In this document: positions 17,713 through 26,695 of the stretch, piece after piece
Position numbering within the stretch: the first letter of the stretch is position 1
How the letters are laid out: each line of letters starts with the position of its first letter
Assembly: GCA_028875335.1 (NCBI GenBank)
Contig: JAPPEF010000327.1
Location: 1-64,000 of the forward strand
Reading direction: 5' to 3'
DNA from: Gemmatimonadota bacterium
GTDB taxonomy: Bacteria > Latescibacterota > UBA2968 > UBA8231
DNA: 64,000 nt
The notes under the pieces: model-generated
What the model was told of the DNA's origin: nothing
The model's input: the letters and a program-made list of their open reading frames with translations, nothing else
Database searches by the model: none
Translations under genes and position numbers: made by a program

Positions 17713-20700
17713 ATGATTATTCCACGCAGACTTTCAACGTGCATCGTCGCCTTAGTATGCGGCTGTACTGCGAGCGAGCCACCGGCTGTGCCTACTGCGC
17801 ACTTTGTCGATGCGACCGCTGAAGCAGGAATCGATTTTGTGCATATCAGCGGCCGGTCCGGGCGCAAATACGGGGTGGAGACGATTGGTTCTGGAGCGGC
17901 GTTTTTCGATTACAATCGCGATGGGTGGATGGATTTGTACGTGGTCAATGGGACGGATTTGCCTGGATACGTCTCGGCGGTACTGCCAAAAAACGCGCTG
18001 TATCGCAACGACGGCGGGTACTTTGCCGAGGTCGGCGAAAGCCTTGCGGTGGCGGACGCGGGTTATGGCATGGGCGCGTCGGCCGGGGACTACGACAACG
18101 ACGGGGATGCCGACCTCTTCGTCACCAACTTTGGCCGCAATCGGCTCTATCGCAACGAAGGATCGGCGATGGATTGGGTCTTTGCGGATGTGACGGATGC
18201 GGTCGGGATTGGGGCGGACGAGCGATGGTCAACCGGATCGTCGTTTGCCGATTACGATCTCGACGGCGACCTAGACCTGTACGTGGCGAATTACTTGCAC
18301 TACGAATTTGAGCGCGGCGAGCTGAGTGAGGGGGGAACGCTGCGCTGGCCGCGGCGGCACTTGGCTCCTACCGAATACCCGGGGGAGCGGAACGCGCTCT
18401 GGCGCAACGACGGCGGCCGCTTTGTGGATGTGACGGATGCGGTTGGGCTGCTCACGCGAGAAGGCCGCGAGTTGGGCGCGGTATTTGTCGATTACGACCT
18501 CGACGGCGATCCCGATTTGTTTCAAGGCAACGATGCCACGCCGAATTTTCTCTGGCGCAATGATGGCGGCCGCTTTGCCGAAGTGGGGCTCGTGGCTGGC
18601 GTGGCGTACAACATCGGAGGCAAGCCCGAAGGGACAATGGGCGTGGATGTGGCCGACGGCGATGGCGATGGTCGCCTCGACTTGGTAATGACCAATTTCC
18701 AGTGGGAGAGCAACACCCTGTACCACAACGCGGGTGGTGGGATGTTTGCCGACGAATCGCTGGCCGCGGGTATAGCTGCCAACAGCTTGGACAAACTGGC
18801 CTTTGGCATCAACTTCCTCGACGCCGACAACGATGGCGACTCCGATCTCTACGTGGCCAATGGCCACATCGACGAAGACATCGATCAGTTTGACCCGCAG
18901 GCCGCGTACGGCCAGAGCGATCAGTTGTACCTCAACGATGGTCAAGGTCGCTTTGCCGACGCGAGTGTGGGCACTGGCGTGGCCGCGCCGACGCGGGATT
19001 TGGTCGGGCGCGGCTCGGCCGTGGCCGATTACGACAACGATGGCGACTTAGATATTTTCTTGCTCAATACTGGGCAACGCGCCCTGCTTTGGCGCAACGA
19101 TACTCAAGCTGGCCACTACTTGGCGCTGGCGCTAGAGGGGCGGACGAGTAACCGCGATGGCTATGGTGCCCGCGTGGTGGTGCACGTGGACGGCCGGACG
19201 CTGGTGGCGGAAAAGCGCAGCGCGGCGAGCTATTTGTCGCAAAACGACGCGCGGATGTTTTTTGGCTTGGGGTCGAGCGAGGAGGCCGAGCAGGTGGAGA
19301 TCGCGTGGCCGTCGGGCATTCGCCAAGTTTTATCGGGCGTGCGCGCCGGGCAGGTGCTGCGGGTCGTCGAGCCGGATGCGAGTGCGCCACAAGAAGCGGC
19401 TGATACAGCTATCGCGCAGGCTGCGCCCCAAGGCCGCGATGCCGAGAAGTTGGAGCAATTCTGGCGGGAAGCACCCTTAGTACTGCCGGAAAAGACGCGC
19501 GCTCCTCTGCCGCCCGTAGCTCCGCTGTCCGAGTTGCGCACTGCAGCCCGCGTCCAGCCGGAAGTAGCCAGCGTCCATATCGAGCTGGCTGCCGCGTTTG
19601 CGCGCGCGCGCGCGTACGACGAGGCGGAGGCGGGTTATCACCGCGCCTTAGAACTCGACGCGGGTGCGGCCCAAGCCTACGTGGGCTTGGGGAAGCTCTA
19701 CGCCGACCGCGGGGCGCTAGGACAAGCGGTCGCCGCGTTCAGGCAGGCGATTGCGCTCGATAGCACCTTGGCTGAGCCGCACTACGTGCTGGGCAACATC
19801 CACCTGAGCCAACAGCGTTTGGCCGCGGCCGTGCCGCTCTACGAGCGCGCCATCGCGCTGTCGCCGCACTACCTCCAAGCCTATTTCAACTTGGCCGGCT
19901 TGCACGCGCGGCAGACCGATTACGGTCCGGCCATAGACGTTTTGCGCCGAGGGCTCGCGGCCCTGCCCGAGGAAGTGGAACTCATGCTGCAGTTGGCGCG
20001 GATCTACTTTGCCCAAGCGCAATACGAAGACGCGCTGGCGCAACTCGCCAGCGTGGTGCAAGCGCAGCCTACCCGCGCTGAAGCACACGAGTTGACGGCC
20101 CAAATCTGGATGGCGCGCGAGGCCGCGGATGCCGCTCGCGCTGCTTTGCAGAAGGGGTTAGAACACGCCCCGGACAGCGCCGCGCTCTTGGGACGGCTGG
20201 GCATCCTGCTCTTGCAGGAGGGCGCGGACGCCGAAGCCATACCCCTTTTGCAGCGGGCCTTAGCCGCGGACCCGGATCGCGCGGAAGTGTACTATCACTT
20301 GGGCCAGGCGTTGTTGCGGCGCGGTGAGGTCGTGCGCGGTCGCAAGCTCCTCGACTATTTCCACTCGTTGCAGCAAGAGCACCAAAAGTTGCTGGCTCAC
20401 AAGACGGCCGTGGTGCTCAATCCCAACGACGCGGATGCGTATTACAAGTTGGGTGTGGTCTATGCGCGGATTGGCCGCTACGAGGCGGCTAGCCAAGCGT
20501 ACCAAGCGGCCTTAGCAGTGGCACCGGGTCATCTCGACGCCCGCAACAACTTGGGCAACATCTATCTCCGCCGCCGGGCATTGGGGCTGGCCATTGCTGC
20601 GTACCAAGAGGTGTTGCGCCGCGACCCCCACTACGCCCGCGCCCATTACAACTTGGGCAACGCGTACCTGTTGGCCGGTGAGGAGGAGCGTGCAGTGGCG

Positions 20701-20796
20701 GCGTTTACTCAAGCAATTGAAGCCGACCCCGAACACCGCAAGGCGCAGCAGATGCTGGCTAGGCTACGTCAGCGCGAGGCCCAAGGTGAGCGCTGA
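17713..20796 (+). CDS. CRTAC1-like lipoprotein: FG-GAP propeller, ASPIC/UnbV, TPR array
   Basis: ATG at 17713 is chosen; an in-frame GTG sits directly before it. The N-terminus MIIPRRLSTCIVALVCGC gives a lipobox with Cys18; the protein has 1027 residues. FG-GAP/VCBS repeats with calcium loops cover about 40-450 (FFDYNRDGWMDLYVVNG, DYDNDGDADLFVTNF). ASPIC/UnbV spans about 475-545 (SNRDGYGARVVVHVDGR to IAWPSGIRQVL). TPRs fill about 600-1020 (AAQAYVGLGKLYADRGALGQ). Domain order and wording parallel the protein at 9083-12283, so the two are clear paralogues. It overlaps the next gene by 11 bases, so the two are translated together. Confidence 0.88.
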   Translation: MIIPRRLSTCIVALVCGCTASEPPAVPTAHFVDATAEAGIDFVHISGRSGRKYGVETIGSGAAFFDYNRDGWMDLYVVNGTDLPGYVSAVLPKNALYRNDGGYFAEVGESLAVADAGYGMGASAGDYDNDGDADLFVTNFGRNRLYRNEGSAMDWVFADVTDAVGIGADERWSTGSSFADYDLDGDLDLYVANYLHYEFERGELSEGGTLRWPRRHLAPTEYPGERNALWRNDGGRFVDVTDAVGLLTREGRELGAVFVDYDLDGDPDLFQGNDATPNFLWRNDGGRFAEVGLVAGVAYNIGGKPEGTMGVDVADGDGDGRLDLVMTNFQWESNTLYHNAGGGMFADESLAAGIAANSLDKLAFGINFLDADNDGDSDLYVANGHIDEDIDQFDPQAAYGQSDQLYLNDGQGRFADASVGTGVAAPTRDLVGRGSAVADYDNDGDLDIFLLNTGQRALLWRNDTQAGHYLALALEGRTSNRDGYGARVVVHVDGRTLVAEKRSAASYLSQNDARMFFGLGSSEEAEQVEIAWPSGIRQVLSGVRAGQVLRVVEPDASAPQEAADTAIAQAAPQGRDAEKLEQFWREAPLVLPEKTRAPLPPVAPLSELRTAARVQPEVASVHIELAAAFARARAYDEAEAGYHRALELDAGAAQAYVGLGKLYADRGALGQAVAAFRQAIALDSTLAEPHYVLGNIHLSQQRLAAAVPLYERAIALSPHYLQAYFNLAGLHARQTDYGPAIDVLRRGLAALPEEVELMLQLARIYFAQAQYEDALAQLASVVQAQPTRAEAHELTAQIWMAREAADAARAALQKGLEHAPDSAALLGRLGILLLQEGADAEAIPLLQRALAADPDRAEVYYHLGQALLRRGEVVRGRKLLDYFHSLQQEHQKLLAHKTAVVLNPNDADAYYKLGVVYARIGRYEAASQAYQAALAVAPGHLDARNNLGNIYLRRRALGLAIAAYQEVLRRDPHYARAHYNLGNAYLLAGEEERAVAAFTQAIEADPEHRKAQQMLARLRQREAQGER

Positions 20797-23236
20797 GCGG
20801 CGGCTACAGCTCGGCGTGGGGCTGATAGCCGCGGCCGTCATCGGCTATGAGATCGGCCTCGTCCGGCTGTTTTCCTTTTTGCAGCACTATCACTACACGT
20901 TCTTAGTGGTTTCAGGGGCGGTGTGCGGCTTGGGGCTTGGGGCTGCGCTGAGTGCAGTGCTGAATGTGCAGGAAGAGCGGCTGCACGGGTACTTGGGCTA
21001 TTGGGCGGTCGGCTGTGGCGTCAGCATGATCTGCGGTGCGTTTGCCGTAGCGCAATTTCCCCGCATGCCACTACTGCTGCTGGTCGGCATCGCCGGCTTT
21101 CCCTTCATCGCCGCTGGCGCATTCCTTGCCCTCGCCTTCCGGGCGCGTTACCAACAAAGCCAAGTTCTCTACTTTTGGGACTTGGTCGGCGCGGCGTTGG
21201 GCATTCTCTACGTGGTGCCGGTCCTCGAATGGCTGGGCGGCGTCGGTGCCCTATTGGGTGCGAGCGTCTTCGCTATGACCGCCGCGGCTTTATTTTTGAA
21301 TCGTTGGGTATGGACCTGCCCAATTATTTTAGCGACCGGACTCGTCGTTTATAGTATCCAACAACGCGAACTCATCGATCTCAGTGCCCTAGCTGAGGAC
21401 GGCGACAAGCCGATGTTCCGGGCGTTGGGTGCGGAGCGCCATCGTGGGGAAGTGAAGGCCACGCGCTGGAGTGCATACGCGCGCACCGACTTGATTGATC
21501 GCACGGGCGATACGGGCCTGAACTTGTACGTAGATGGCGGGGCTGGCTCGTACATGTTCCGCTTTCTGGGGGATTACCGGCGGCTGTTTTTTGTGCGCCG
21601 CGAGGCCGCGTTTTTCCCCTATTACTTTTCGCGCCGCGAGCGCGCCCTGATTATTGGGCCGGGCGGTGGTGCCGATGTGCTCTACGCGCTGATGACCGGC
21701 TGGCGGCATATCGAAGCTGTAGAGATCAACCCGGAGATCGCCGCGCTGGTTCGCTCATACGGAGAGTACAATGGCGATTTGTACGACTTGGAGGGCGTGG
21801 AGTTGCACATTGGCGATGGCCGCAACTATTTGGAGCGTTCCCGCGCGCGCTACGATCTAATTGCCCTGCCTTTGGTGTATGCCGAGGCGGCCGACTTGGT
21901 GGGGTACGCACTCTCTGAGAATTACCTGTTCACCCGCGAGGCGTTTGCCGCCTATCTCGATCACCTCGCCGAGGGGGGACGGCTGGCTCTCATAGTTCAC
22001 AATCACGCGCTGATGTTGCGCGTAGTTGCCACCTTAGGTGCCCTGTGGGAAGAGCGCGGCCACGAGCCGAGTGCGGTCCTCGACCATCTCGTCGTCGTCA
22101 ATGGCGCTCGCGGCGACCCAGCGCGGCAAGAGGCGCATCGTCCCTTGTTGCTGGTGCAGGAGCAACCCTATACAGTTGAGCAATTGGCGCGGCTACACGC
22201 GGTCATGGAGGAGTTGGGTTTAGATGCGTACTTCTCGCCCGGCAGACGCGAACGGCCTGCGCTGGCGGCGTTGCGCGGGGCTACATTGGCGGACTTTGTC
22301 GCTGCATCTGCACTCGATATTTCGCCGACGACTGACGACCGGCCCTTTTTTTACGACGCTACTCGCGGGCTGGATTCCAAGCTAACCCGGCTGTTGGTCG
22401 GTTCGCTATTGGCGTGCGCGCTGGTGATGTTAGTGCCGCTTGGTGCGCCGAGTATGCGCCAGCGAGTAGCGTCTGGACCGCCACCGCTGTTGTGGGCGTT
22501 GTTCGCCGCTGGGTTGGGCGCGGGCTTTATGATGGTCGAGATCCATCTTTTGCAGCGCTTTGGCCTGTTCTTAGGCTATCCGACTCTGACGCTGGCAGTC
22601 GCGCTCTTCGGGCTATTGCTGGGCACGGGGGTCGGGAGTCTCGTAGGTGGGTGGTGCCGCACGCTCGCGCATCCACAGGGGTTGGGGTTGGTTGGCGTGG
22701 CTGTCGGCCTTGTCTGCTATCTCTATGGGTTCTTGCTCGACGGTGCGCTCGCTGGGACGTTGGCGTGGTCGCTGGCCGCGCGCGTTGGGTTGACGTTGGT
22801 TCTCGTCGCGCCGCTCGGCATGTTGCTAGGCACCTGTTTTCCCTCCTGTTTGCGCTTAGGCGGTTCGCAACGCGCGGAGATCGTCCCTTGGCTGTGGGCG
22901 GTCAACGGTTTCTTCTCGGTGCTCGGGTCGGTCGGGGCAGTAGCTTTGGGTATGGAGTGGGGGGCGAGCGCATCGCTGGTGGTCGGCGCGGCTGCGTATG
23001 TGGCGGTGGGTACGGCGCTCTTCTTGGGCAGCCGTCGGACTCCTGCGGGCGTGGAGGTAGTCCGTCCGTCCGGTGCGGGCCGCTGGTTAGTGGGTACTTT
23101 GCTCTTGGTTGCGCTGCTGTGGTATGCGGCTTTTAGCTTTATTGGCGCGCGCTATTGGGGTGCAGCCCCTTCGGCTGCTCATCCGCGCCCGCCGATTGCG
23201 GCCGAAGTGTGGCCAGCGGCGCTTAGAACCTTTTGA
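20786..23236 (+). CDS. Membrane-embedded spermidine-synthase-like protein
   Basis: The GTG at 20786 overlaps the end of the CRTAC1/TPR gene by 11 bases; any upstream start would lie entirely within that gene. The product has about 816 residues. The N-terminal part has about six membrane segments (LGVGLIAAAVIGYEIGLVRL), a central cytosolic domain has a SAM-type Rossmann motif (IIGPGGGADVLYAL, about 290) and an aminopropyltransferase-like core (VEINPEIAALVRSYG, HIGDGRNYLERS, ALPLVYAEAADLVGYALSEN), and the C-terminal part adds about seven membrane segments. This is the layout of membrane-fused spermidine-synthase-like proteins; polyamine synthesis is not assured. Its coupling to a CRTAC1/TPR lipoprotein hints at a shared envelope function. 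Confidence 0.8.
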   Translation: MSAERRLQLGVGLIAAAVIGYEIGLVRLFSFLQHYHYTFLVVSGAVCGLGLGAALSAVLNVQEERLHGYLGYWAVGCGVSMICGAFAVAQFPRMPLLLLVGIAGFPFIAAGAFLALAFRARYQQSQVLYFWDLVGAALGILYVVPVLEWLGGVGALLGASVFAMTAAALFLNRWVWTCPIILATGLVVYSIQQRELIDLSALAEDGDKPMFRALGAERHRGEVKATRWSAYARTDLIDRTGDTGLNLYVDGGAGSYMFRFLGDYRRLFFVRREAAFFPYYFSRRERALIIGPGGGADVLYALMTGWRHIEAVEINPEIAALVRSYGEYNGDLYDLEGVELHIGDGRNYLERSRARYDLIALPLVYAEAADLVGYALSENYLFTREAFAAYLDHLAEGGRLALIVHNHALMLRVVATLGALWEERGHEPSAVLDHLVVVNGARGDPARQEAHRPLLLVQEQPYTVEQLARLHAVMEELGLDAYFSPGRRERPALAALRGATLADFVAASALDISPTTDDRPFFYDATRGLDSKLTRLLVGSLLACALVMLVPLGAPSMRQRVASGPPPLLWALFAAGLGAGFMMVEIHLLQRFGLFLGYPTLTLAVALFGLLLGTGVGSLVGGWCRTLAHPQGLGLVGVAVGLVCYLYGFLLDGALAGTLAWSLAARVGLTLVLVAPLGMLLGTCFPSCLRLGGSQRAEIVPWLWAVNGFFSVLGSVGAVALGMEWGASASLVVGAAAYVAVGTALFLGSRRTPAGVEVVRPSGAGRWLVGTLLLVALLWYAAFSFIGARYWGAAPSAAHPRPPIAAEVWPAALRTF

Positions 23237-23342
23237 TAGCGTAAGTACAAAGGCTCAGTTTTGCTACGTCATCCCATTCCGATGCTTTTTCCAATTGTTT
23301 GGGATCGCAGTCTAACCCGTTGCTCAAGATAGGAGCGTCCCT

Positions 23343-24131
23343 ATGAACGCACCCGCCGATTCTTATTCTCTCCGCTTTGACGTCGATTATCCCGATCAGC
23401 CCCGCAATCGCCTCACGACTTTTTTCCGGCTTTTTACCGTCATTCCCATCGGGATCGTCTTGGCCTTCATAGACTCCAGTATGTACAGCCTTGGTTATCT
23501 CGATTTCCTCTTTAGGTGGGTCTCGTGGGTTTCAGACAATCTCTTCAATTGGGGCCCCGACAACCCCTTCAATTGGATTTCAGACAACCTCTTCAATTGG
23601 GACTCCGACAACTCGTTCAATTGGGTCGGCTTCTTCGGGTGGGTCCAAAACGCAGAAGGCGAATGGGAGTTAAATTCCGGCTTCGGTCTGCTCTTCATCC
23701 CGGTCCTGCTCATTCTGCTCTTCCGTCGCAAGTACCCCCGCTGGTGGTTCGACTGGAATCTCGAACTCCTGCGCTTCGCCTTCCGGGTCTCGGCCTACTT
23801 CTGGCTACTGCGCGACGAGTACCCTTCTACCGACGAAGACCAGGCCGTCCGCCTCGACATCGATTACCCAGATGCCCGGCAAGATCTCAACCGCTGGCTA
23901 CCCCTAGTCAAGTGGTTTTTAGCCATTCCCCACTACATCATCCTGATCCCGTTGAGCATTGTAGCTCTTCTCTGCACCATCGTGGCTTGGTTCGCCATCC
24001 TCTTTACTGGGCGCTATCCCCGAGACTTGTTCAATCTAGTCGTTGGTGTTGATCGGTGGTGGCTGCGCGTTAGCGCCTACGCTTTTATCTTAGTCACCGA
24101 CCAGTATCCACCCTTCCGGCTATCCGAATAG
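23343..24131 (+). CDS. DUF4389 membrane protein with internal 8-residue repeat
   Basis: A 262-residue protein with two DUF4389-type modules, one N-terminal (FDVDYPDQPRNRLTTFFRLF) and one C-terminal (LDIDYPDARQDLNRWLPLVK), each followed by membrane helices. LLFRRKYPRWWFDWN and FTGRYPRDLFNLVVG are typical. Between them, residues about 64-95 consist of four copies of an eight-residue motif (SDNLFNWG-like). The function of DUF4389 is unknown. The gene stands alone 106 bases after the spermidine-synthase-like gene and eight bases before the hydrolase start. Confidence 0.8.
   Translation: MNAPADSYSLRFDVDYPDQPRNRLTTFFRLFTVIPIGIVLAFIDSSMYSLGYLDFLFRWVSWVSDNLFNWGPDNPFNWISDNLFNWDSDNSFNWVGFFGWVQNAEGEWELNSGFGLLFIPVLLILLFRRKYPRWWFDWNLELLRFAFRVSAYFWLLRDEYPSTDEDQAVRLDIDYPDARQDLNRWLPLVKWFLAIPHYIILIPLSIVALLCTIVAWFAILFTGRYPRDLFNLVVGVDRWWLRVSAYAFILVTDQYPPFRLSE
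23532..23627 (+). repeat. Four tandem 24-nt units inside the DUF4389 gene
   Basis: Four in-frame units, each encoding a variant of S/P-D-N-x-F-N-W-x, are visible in the DNA as TTCAATTGG blocks every 24 bases. Units one and three are the most alike, suggesting duplication in pairs. Confidence 0.9.
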
Positions 24132-24139
24132 AACTGCTT

Positions 24140-25138
24140 ATGTCCACTTTTTCCAGCCTGCGTCTCACCGACCCGCCCTCCTCTCGGGATGCTTGGGAAG
24201 CCCAACGTCCCGCTCTCTTGGAGGCCATGCAGCAGATCATGGGGCCTTTGCCCGGGCCGGAAAGGCGCAGGCCGCTCGATGTCCAAGTTGACGAGGAAGT
24301 GGACTGCGGTTCTTATACTCGCCGTCTCATTACTTACGTCTCCGAGCCGGACTGTCGGGTGCCAGCCTACTTGCTGATCCCTCACGTCGCCTTAGAATCT
24401 CCAGTTCCAGCCGCGCTTTGCCCTCATCCCACGGACGATCGCATCGGCCACAAAGTAGTCGTCGGTTTGGGCGGTCGCGCCAACCGCGCGTATGCCAGCG
24501 AACTGGCTCAGGCTGGCTTTGTTACTCTCGCCCCGGCTTATCCCTTGCTGGCCGACTATCGCCCCGACTGGCGTGCTCTCGGCTATCAGTCGGGGACCAT
24601 GAAGGCGATATGGGACAATATGTGCGGCCTCGATCTACTGGCTGAACAGCCCTTTGTCGCAGGAGAGTCTTTTGCTTCGATCGGCCACTCGCTGGGCGGC
24701 CACAACTCGATCTATACTGCTGTCTTCGACCCGCGCATCGCCGTTGTCGTTTCCAGTTGCGGACTTGATTCCTACCAAGATTATATGGACGGCGATATCA
24801 CGGGTTGGACCAGCGATCGTTACATGCCGCGTTTAAAGGACTACGCTCTAGCGGACCTTCCTTTCGACTTCCACGATATGATCGCCGCGTTAGCGCCGCG
24901 CCCTTGCTTTATCTCGGCACCTTTGGGCGACTCCAATTTCCGCTGGCGCAGCGTCGATTCAGTGGTCGAAACCGCCCGAGCGGTGTACGATTTGTACGGT
25001 GCCGGCGAGGTGCTCCAAGTGGTCCATCCCGACTGCGGCCACGACTTTCCCGACGCGATTCGAGAGCGGGCTTATCGCATTATTGCTGAGGCGTTGGGGC
25101 GGTTAGGAGCTTTTGACGCCGAAGAGGCTCATAGTTAG
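24140..25138 (+). CDS. Alpha/beta hydrolase of the dienelactone-hydrolase/acetyl-esterase type
   Basis: A 332-residue cytoplasmic enzyme without a signal peptide. The nucleophile elbow GHSLGGH is at about residue 181, the acid is probably the Asp in ISAPLGDSNFRW (about 262), and the catalytic His is in VVHPDCGHDFPD (about 296). PAYLLIPHVALESPVPAALC is typical of the broad esterase/dienelactone-hydrolase group. The eight-base gap to the DUF4389 gene suggests an operon. The substrate cannot be told from sequence. Confidence 0.8.
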   Translation: MSTFSSLRLTDPPSSRDAWEAQRPALLEAMQQIMGPLPGPERRRPLDVQVDEEVDCGSYTRRLITYVSEPDCRVPAYLLIPHVALESPVPAALCPHPTDDRIGHKVVVGLGGRANRAYASELAQAGFVTLAPAYPLLADYRPDWRALGYQSGTMKAIWDNMCGLDLLAEQPFVAGESFASIGHSLGGHNSIYTAVFDPRIAVVVSSCGLDSYQDYMDGDITGWTSDRYMPRLKDYALADLPFDFHDMIAALAPRPCFISAPLGDSNFRWRSVDSVVETARAVYDLYGAGEVLQVVHPDCGHDFPDAIRERAYRIIAEALGRLGAFDAEEAHS

Positions 25139-25168
25139 GTTCAATGGCAACTCCCAAGAGGATGAGGT

Positions 25169-26401
25169 ATGAGCGATAAATACCACAACTACCAGTTGCT
25201 ATTGGCAAAAGCAGCTCAGCTTTACGAGAGGCATGGGGTTGGACGACCGGAACCCTTCAATGTCTTCTCTTCTCTTCAAAATAAGAATGGGTACCTGAAC
25301 GAGATTCTGCACTCACGATTTCTTCACGCACTGCTTAGCTATAGGAAGCCGGGGAGTGAAACCAGAGAAAACCTGAAGGACTTCTTGCAGTATGTTGCTA
25401 AAATACCGGATTTTGAACTGTGCAGCGCAAAGGTCGATCGGGAATGTTACAATATCGACATCCTAATCACTAACGCTGACAAAAAAGCGGTCGTGATAGA
25501 AAACAAAACTAACCCTATAGACACTAAGCCTGTGGATCAAGATAAGCAGTTGTGGAGGTACTACAAGACATTGAAATGTCAGGATTACAGTGATATACAC
25601 CTGCTATACTTGACGCCTGATGGCAGTGATCCCTCACCGGAGAGTCTCGGCAAGCTCAAAAAAGAAAAAATCATTAAGATTGCTTATAAGAGAGATCTTA
25701 TTCAGACTTGGTTAGAACGTTGCCAAAAACGAGCCTACGACGAACCCGAATTGCGGAATTCGGTTTCTCAATACCTACGGCTTGTCCGAAAGCTGACAGG
25801 TACAGACTCTAGGGGGAAATATATGGAAGATTTAAAGGAACTTTGTCGGAAGGACAACAACTTTGTTCTCATCCGTGATTTGAATAAAGCTATGCTTGAA
25901 GCAGGGCCAGAGTTACTGTGGAACGAAATTGGATCTGAGCTAAAATCGAAGATTCCAGGCCTTCCCAATAAGGATCGCTCCTATAATAAGGGCCTACGTT
26001 ACCGGTTGAGTGAATCTACCTCGCTTGAGGTTTTAGGAGACGCCTACGGCATCTGGTTCAGGGTCGTTTGTCCGAAAAATAAATACAAAGATAAATACGA
26101 CGAACTCAGCAACGCACTAAAAGAAGTGAGTGATGAAGAACCATATGGTAATTATCCTTGTTGGCAGTATGTCGATAGATATCTGGATTTGAATAATCTA
26201 GAGGATCTCAAGCTGCTGTTAAATAATGAAGACCGGCAAGAGTATGCGAAAAAGACTGCACAGGGAATCATCGAAAAAGGCTTGAAGGAGATTTGGGAAG
26301 TTCTTGAAGATATTGGTCTAGTGAATGCAATTAAAGAAGGACAAGGAACAGAGACCATCTCTAAAGAACAGATATTTGAAACTTTAGAAAGTACATCTTG
26401 A
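25169..26401 (+). CDS. PD-(D/E)XK nuclease-family protein with antitoxin-like tail
   Basis: A 410-residue protein. The nuclease signature is YNIDILITNADKKAVVIENK: the Asp of NID (about 97) and E-x-K of ENK (about 111-113) form the catalytic triad. NGYLNEILHSRFLHALL near the N-terminus fits the PDDEXK_4-like group often seen in defence islands. Residues about 380-410 (GLVNAIKEGQGTETISKEQI) resemble the C-terminal part of small RelB-type antitoxins. The gene ends three bases before a RelE-type toxin gene. Base composition is distinctly more AT-rich than the flanks, a sign of transfer. A nucleic-acid-cutting defence role is inferred. Confidence 0.75.
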   Translation: MSDKYHNYQLLLAKAAQLYERHGVGRPEPFNVFSSLQNKNGYLNEILHSRFLHALLSYRKPGSETRENLKDFLQYVAKIPDFELCSAKVDRECYNIDILITNADKKAVVIENKTNPIDTKPVDQDKQLWRYYKTLKCQDYSDIHLLYLTPDGSDPSPESLGKLKKEKIIKIAYKRDLIQTWLERCQKRAYDEPELRNSVSQYLRLVRKLTGTDSRGKYMEDLKELCRKDNNFVLIRDLNKAMLEAGPELLWNEIGSELKSKIPGLPNKDRSYNKGLRYRLSESTSLEVLGDAYGIWFRVVCPKNKYKDKYDELSNALKEVSDEEPYGNYPCWQYVDRYLDLNNLEDLKLLLNNEDRQEYAKKTAQGIIEKGLKEIWEVLEDIGLVNAIKEGQGTETISKEQIFETLESTS

Positions 26402-26404
26402 ATT

Positions 26405-26671
26405 TTGAAAGTTGAATTCAGAAACAGCTTTGAGAGAGACCTCAGACGCATCCGAGATCAAGCTATCAAAGAGCGTATCAAAACAGTAATTGAGCAAATT
26501 GAGAAAGTAAATGATCTTACTGAGGCAAGTAATGTCCGCAAACTCCGTGGAGGCGAAAACCATTACCGAGTTCGGATCGGCGACTATAGACTTGGCCTTC
26601 TATTGAACGAGGGCACCGTAGTTTTTGTACGCTGTTTACCGCGTCAGGATATTTATCGATACTTCCCATAG
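26405..26671 (+). CDS. RelE/ParE-type toxin
   Basis: An 88-residue protein starting at TTG 26405. KVEFRNSFERDLRRIRDQAI, VRKLRGGENHYRVRIGDYRL and FVRCLPRQDIYRYFP are the hallmarks of RelE-family mRNA interferases that cut messages in the ribosome. No small antitoxin gene is next to it; the preceding 410-residue nuclease-like gene ends three bases upstream and carries an antitoxin-like tail, so that protein may be the partner. Composition is AT-rich like its neighbour. Confidence 0.85.
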   Translation: MKVEFRNSFERDLRRIRDQAIKERIKTVIEQIEKVNDLTEASNVRKLRGGENHYRVRIGDYRLGLLLNEGTVVFVRCLPRQDIYRYFP

Positions 26672-26695
26672 CTATAATGCGATCTCTACCTAAAA

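Noticed and set aside
20594..20785. N-terminal extension of the spermidine-synthase-like protein
   Set aside because: It is read within the TPR array of the previous gene and is Thr/Arg-rich shadow sequence.
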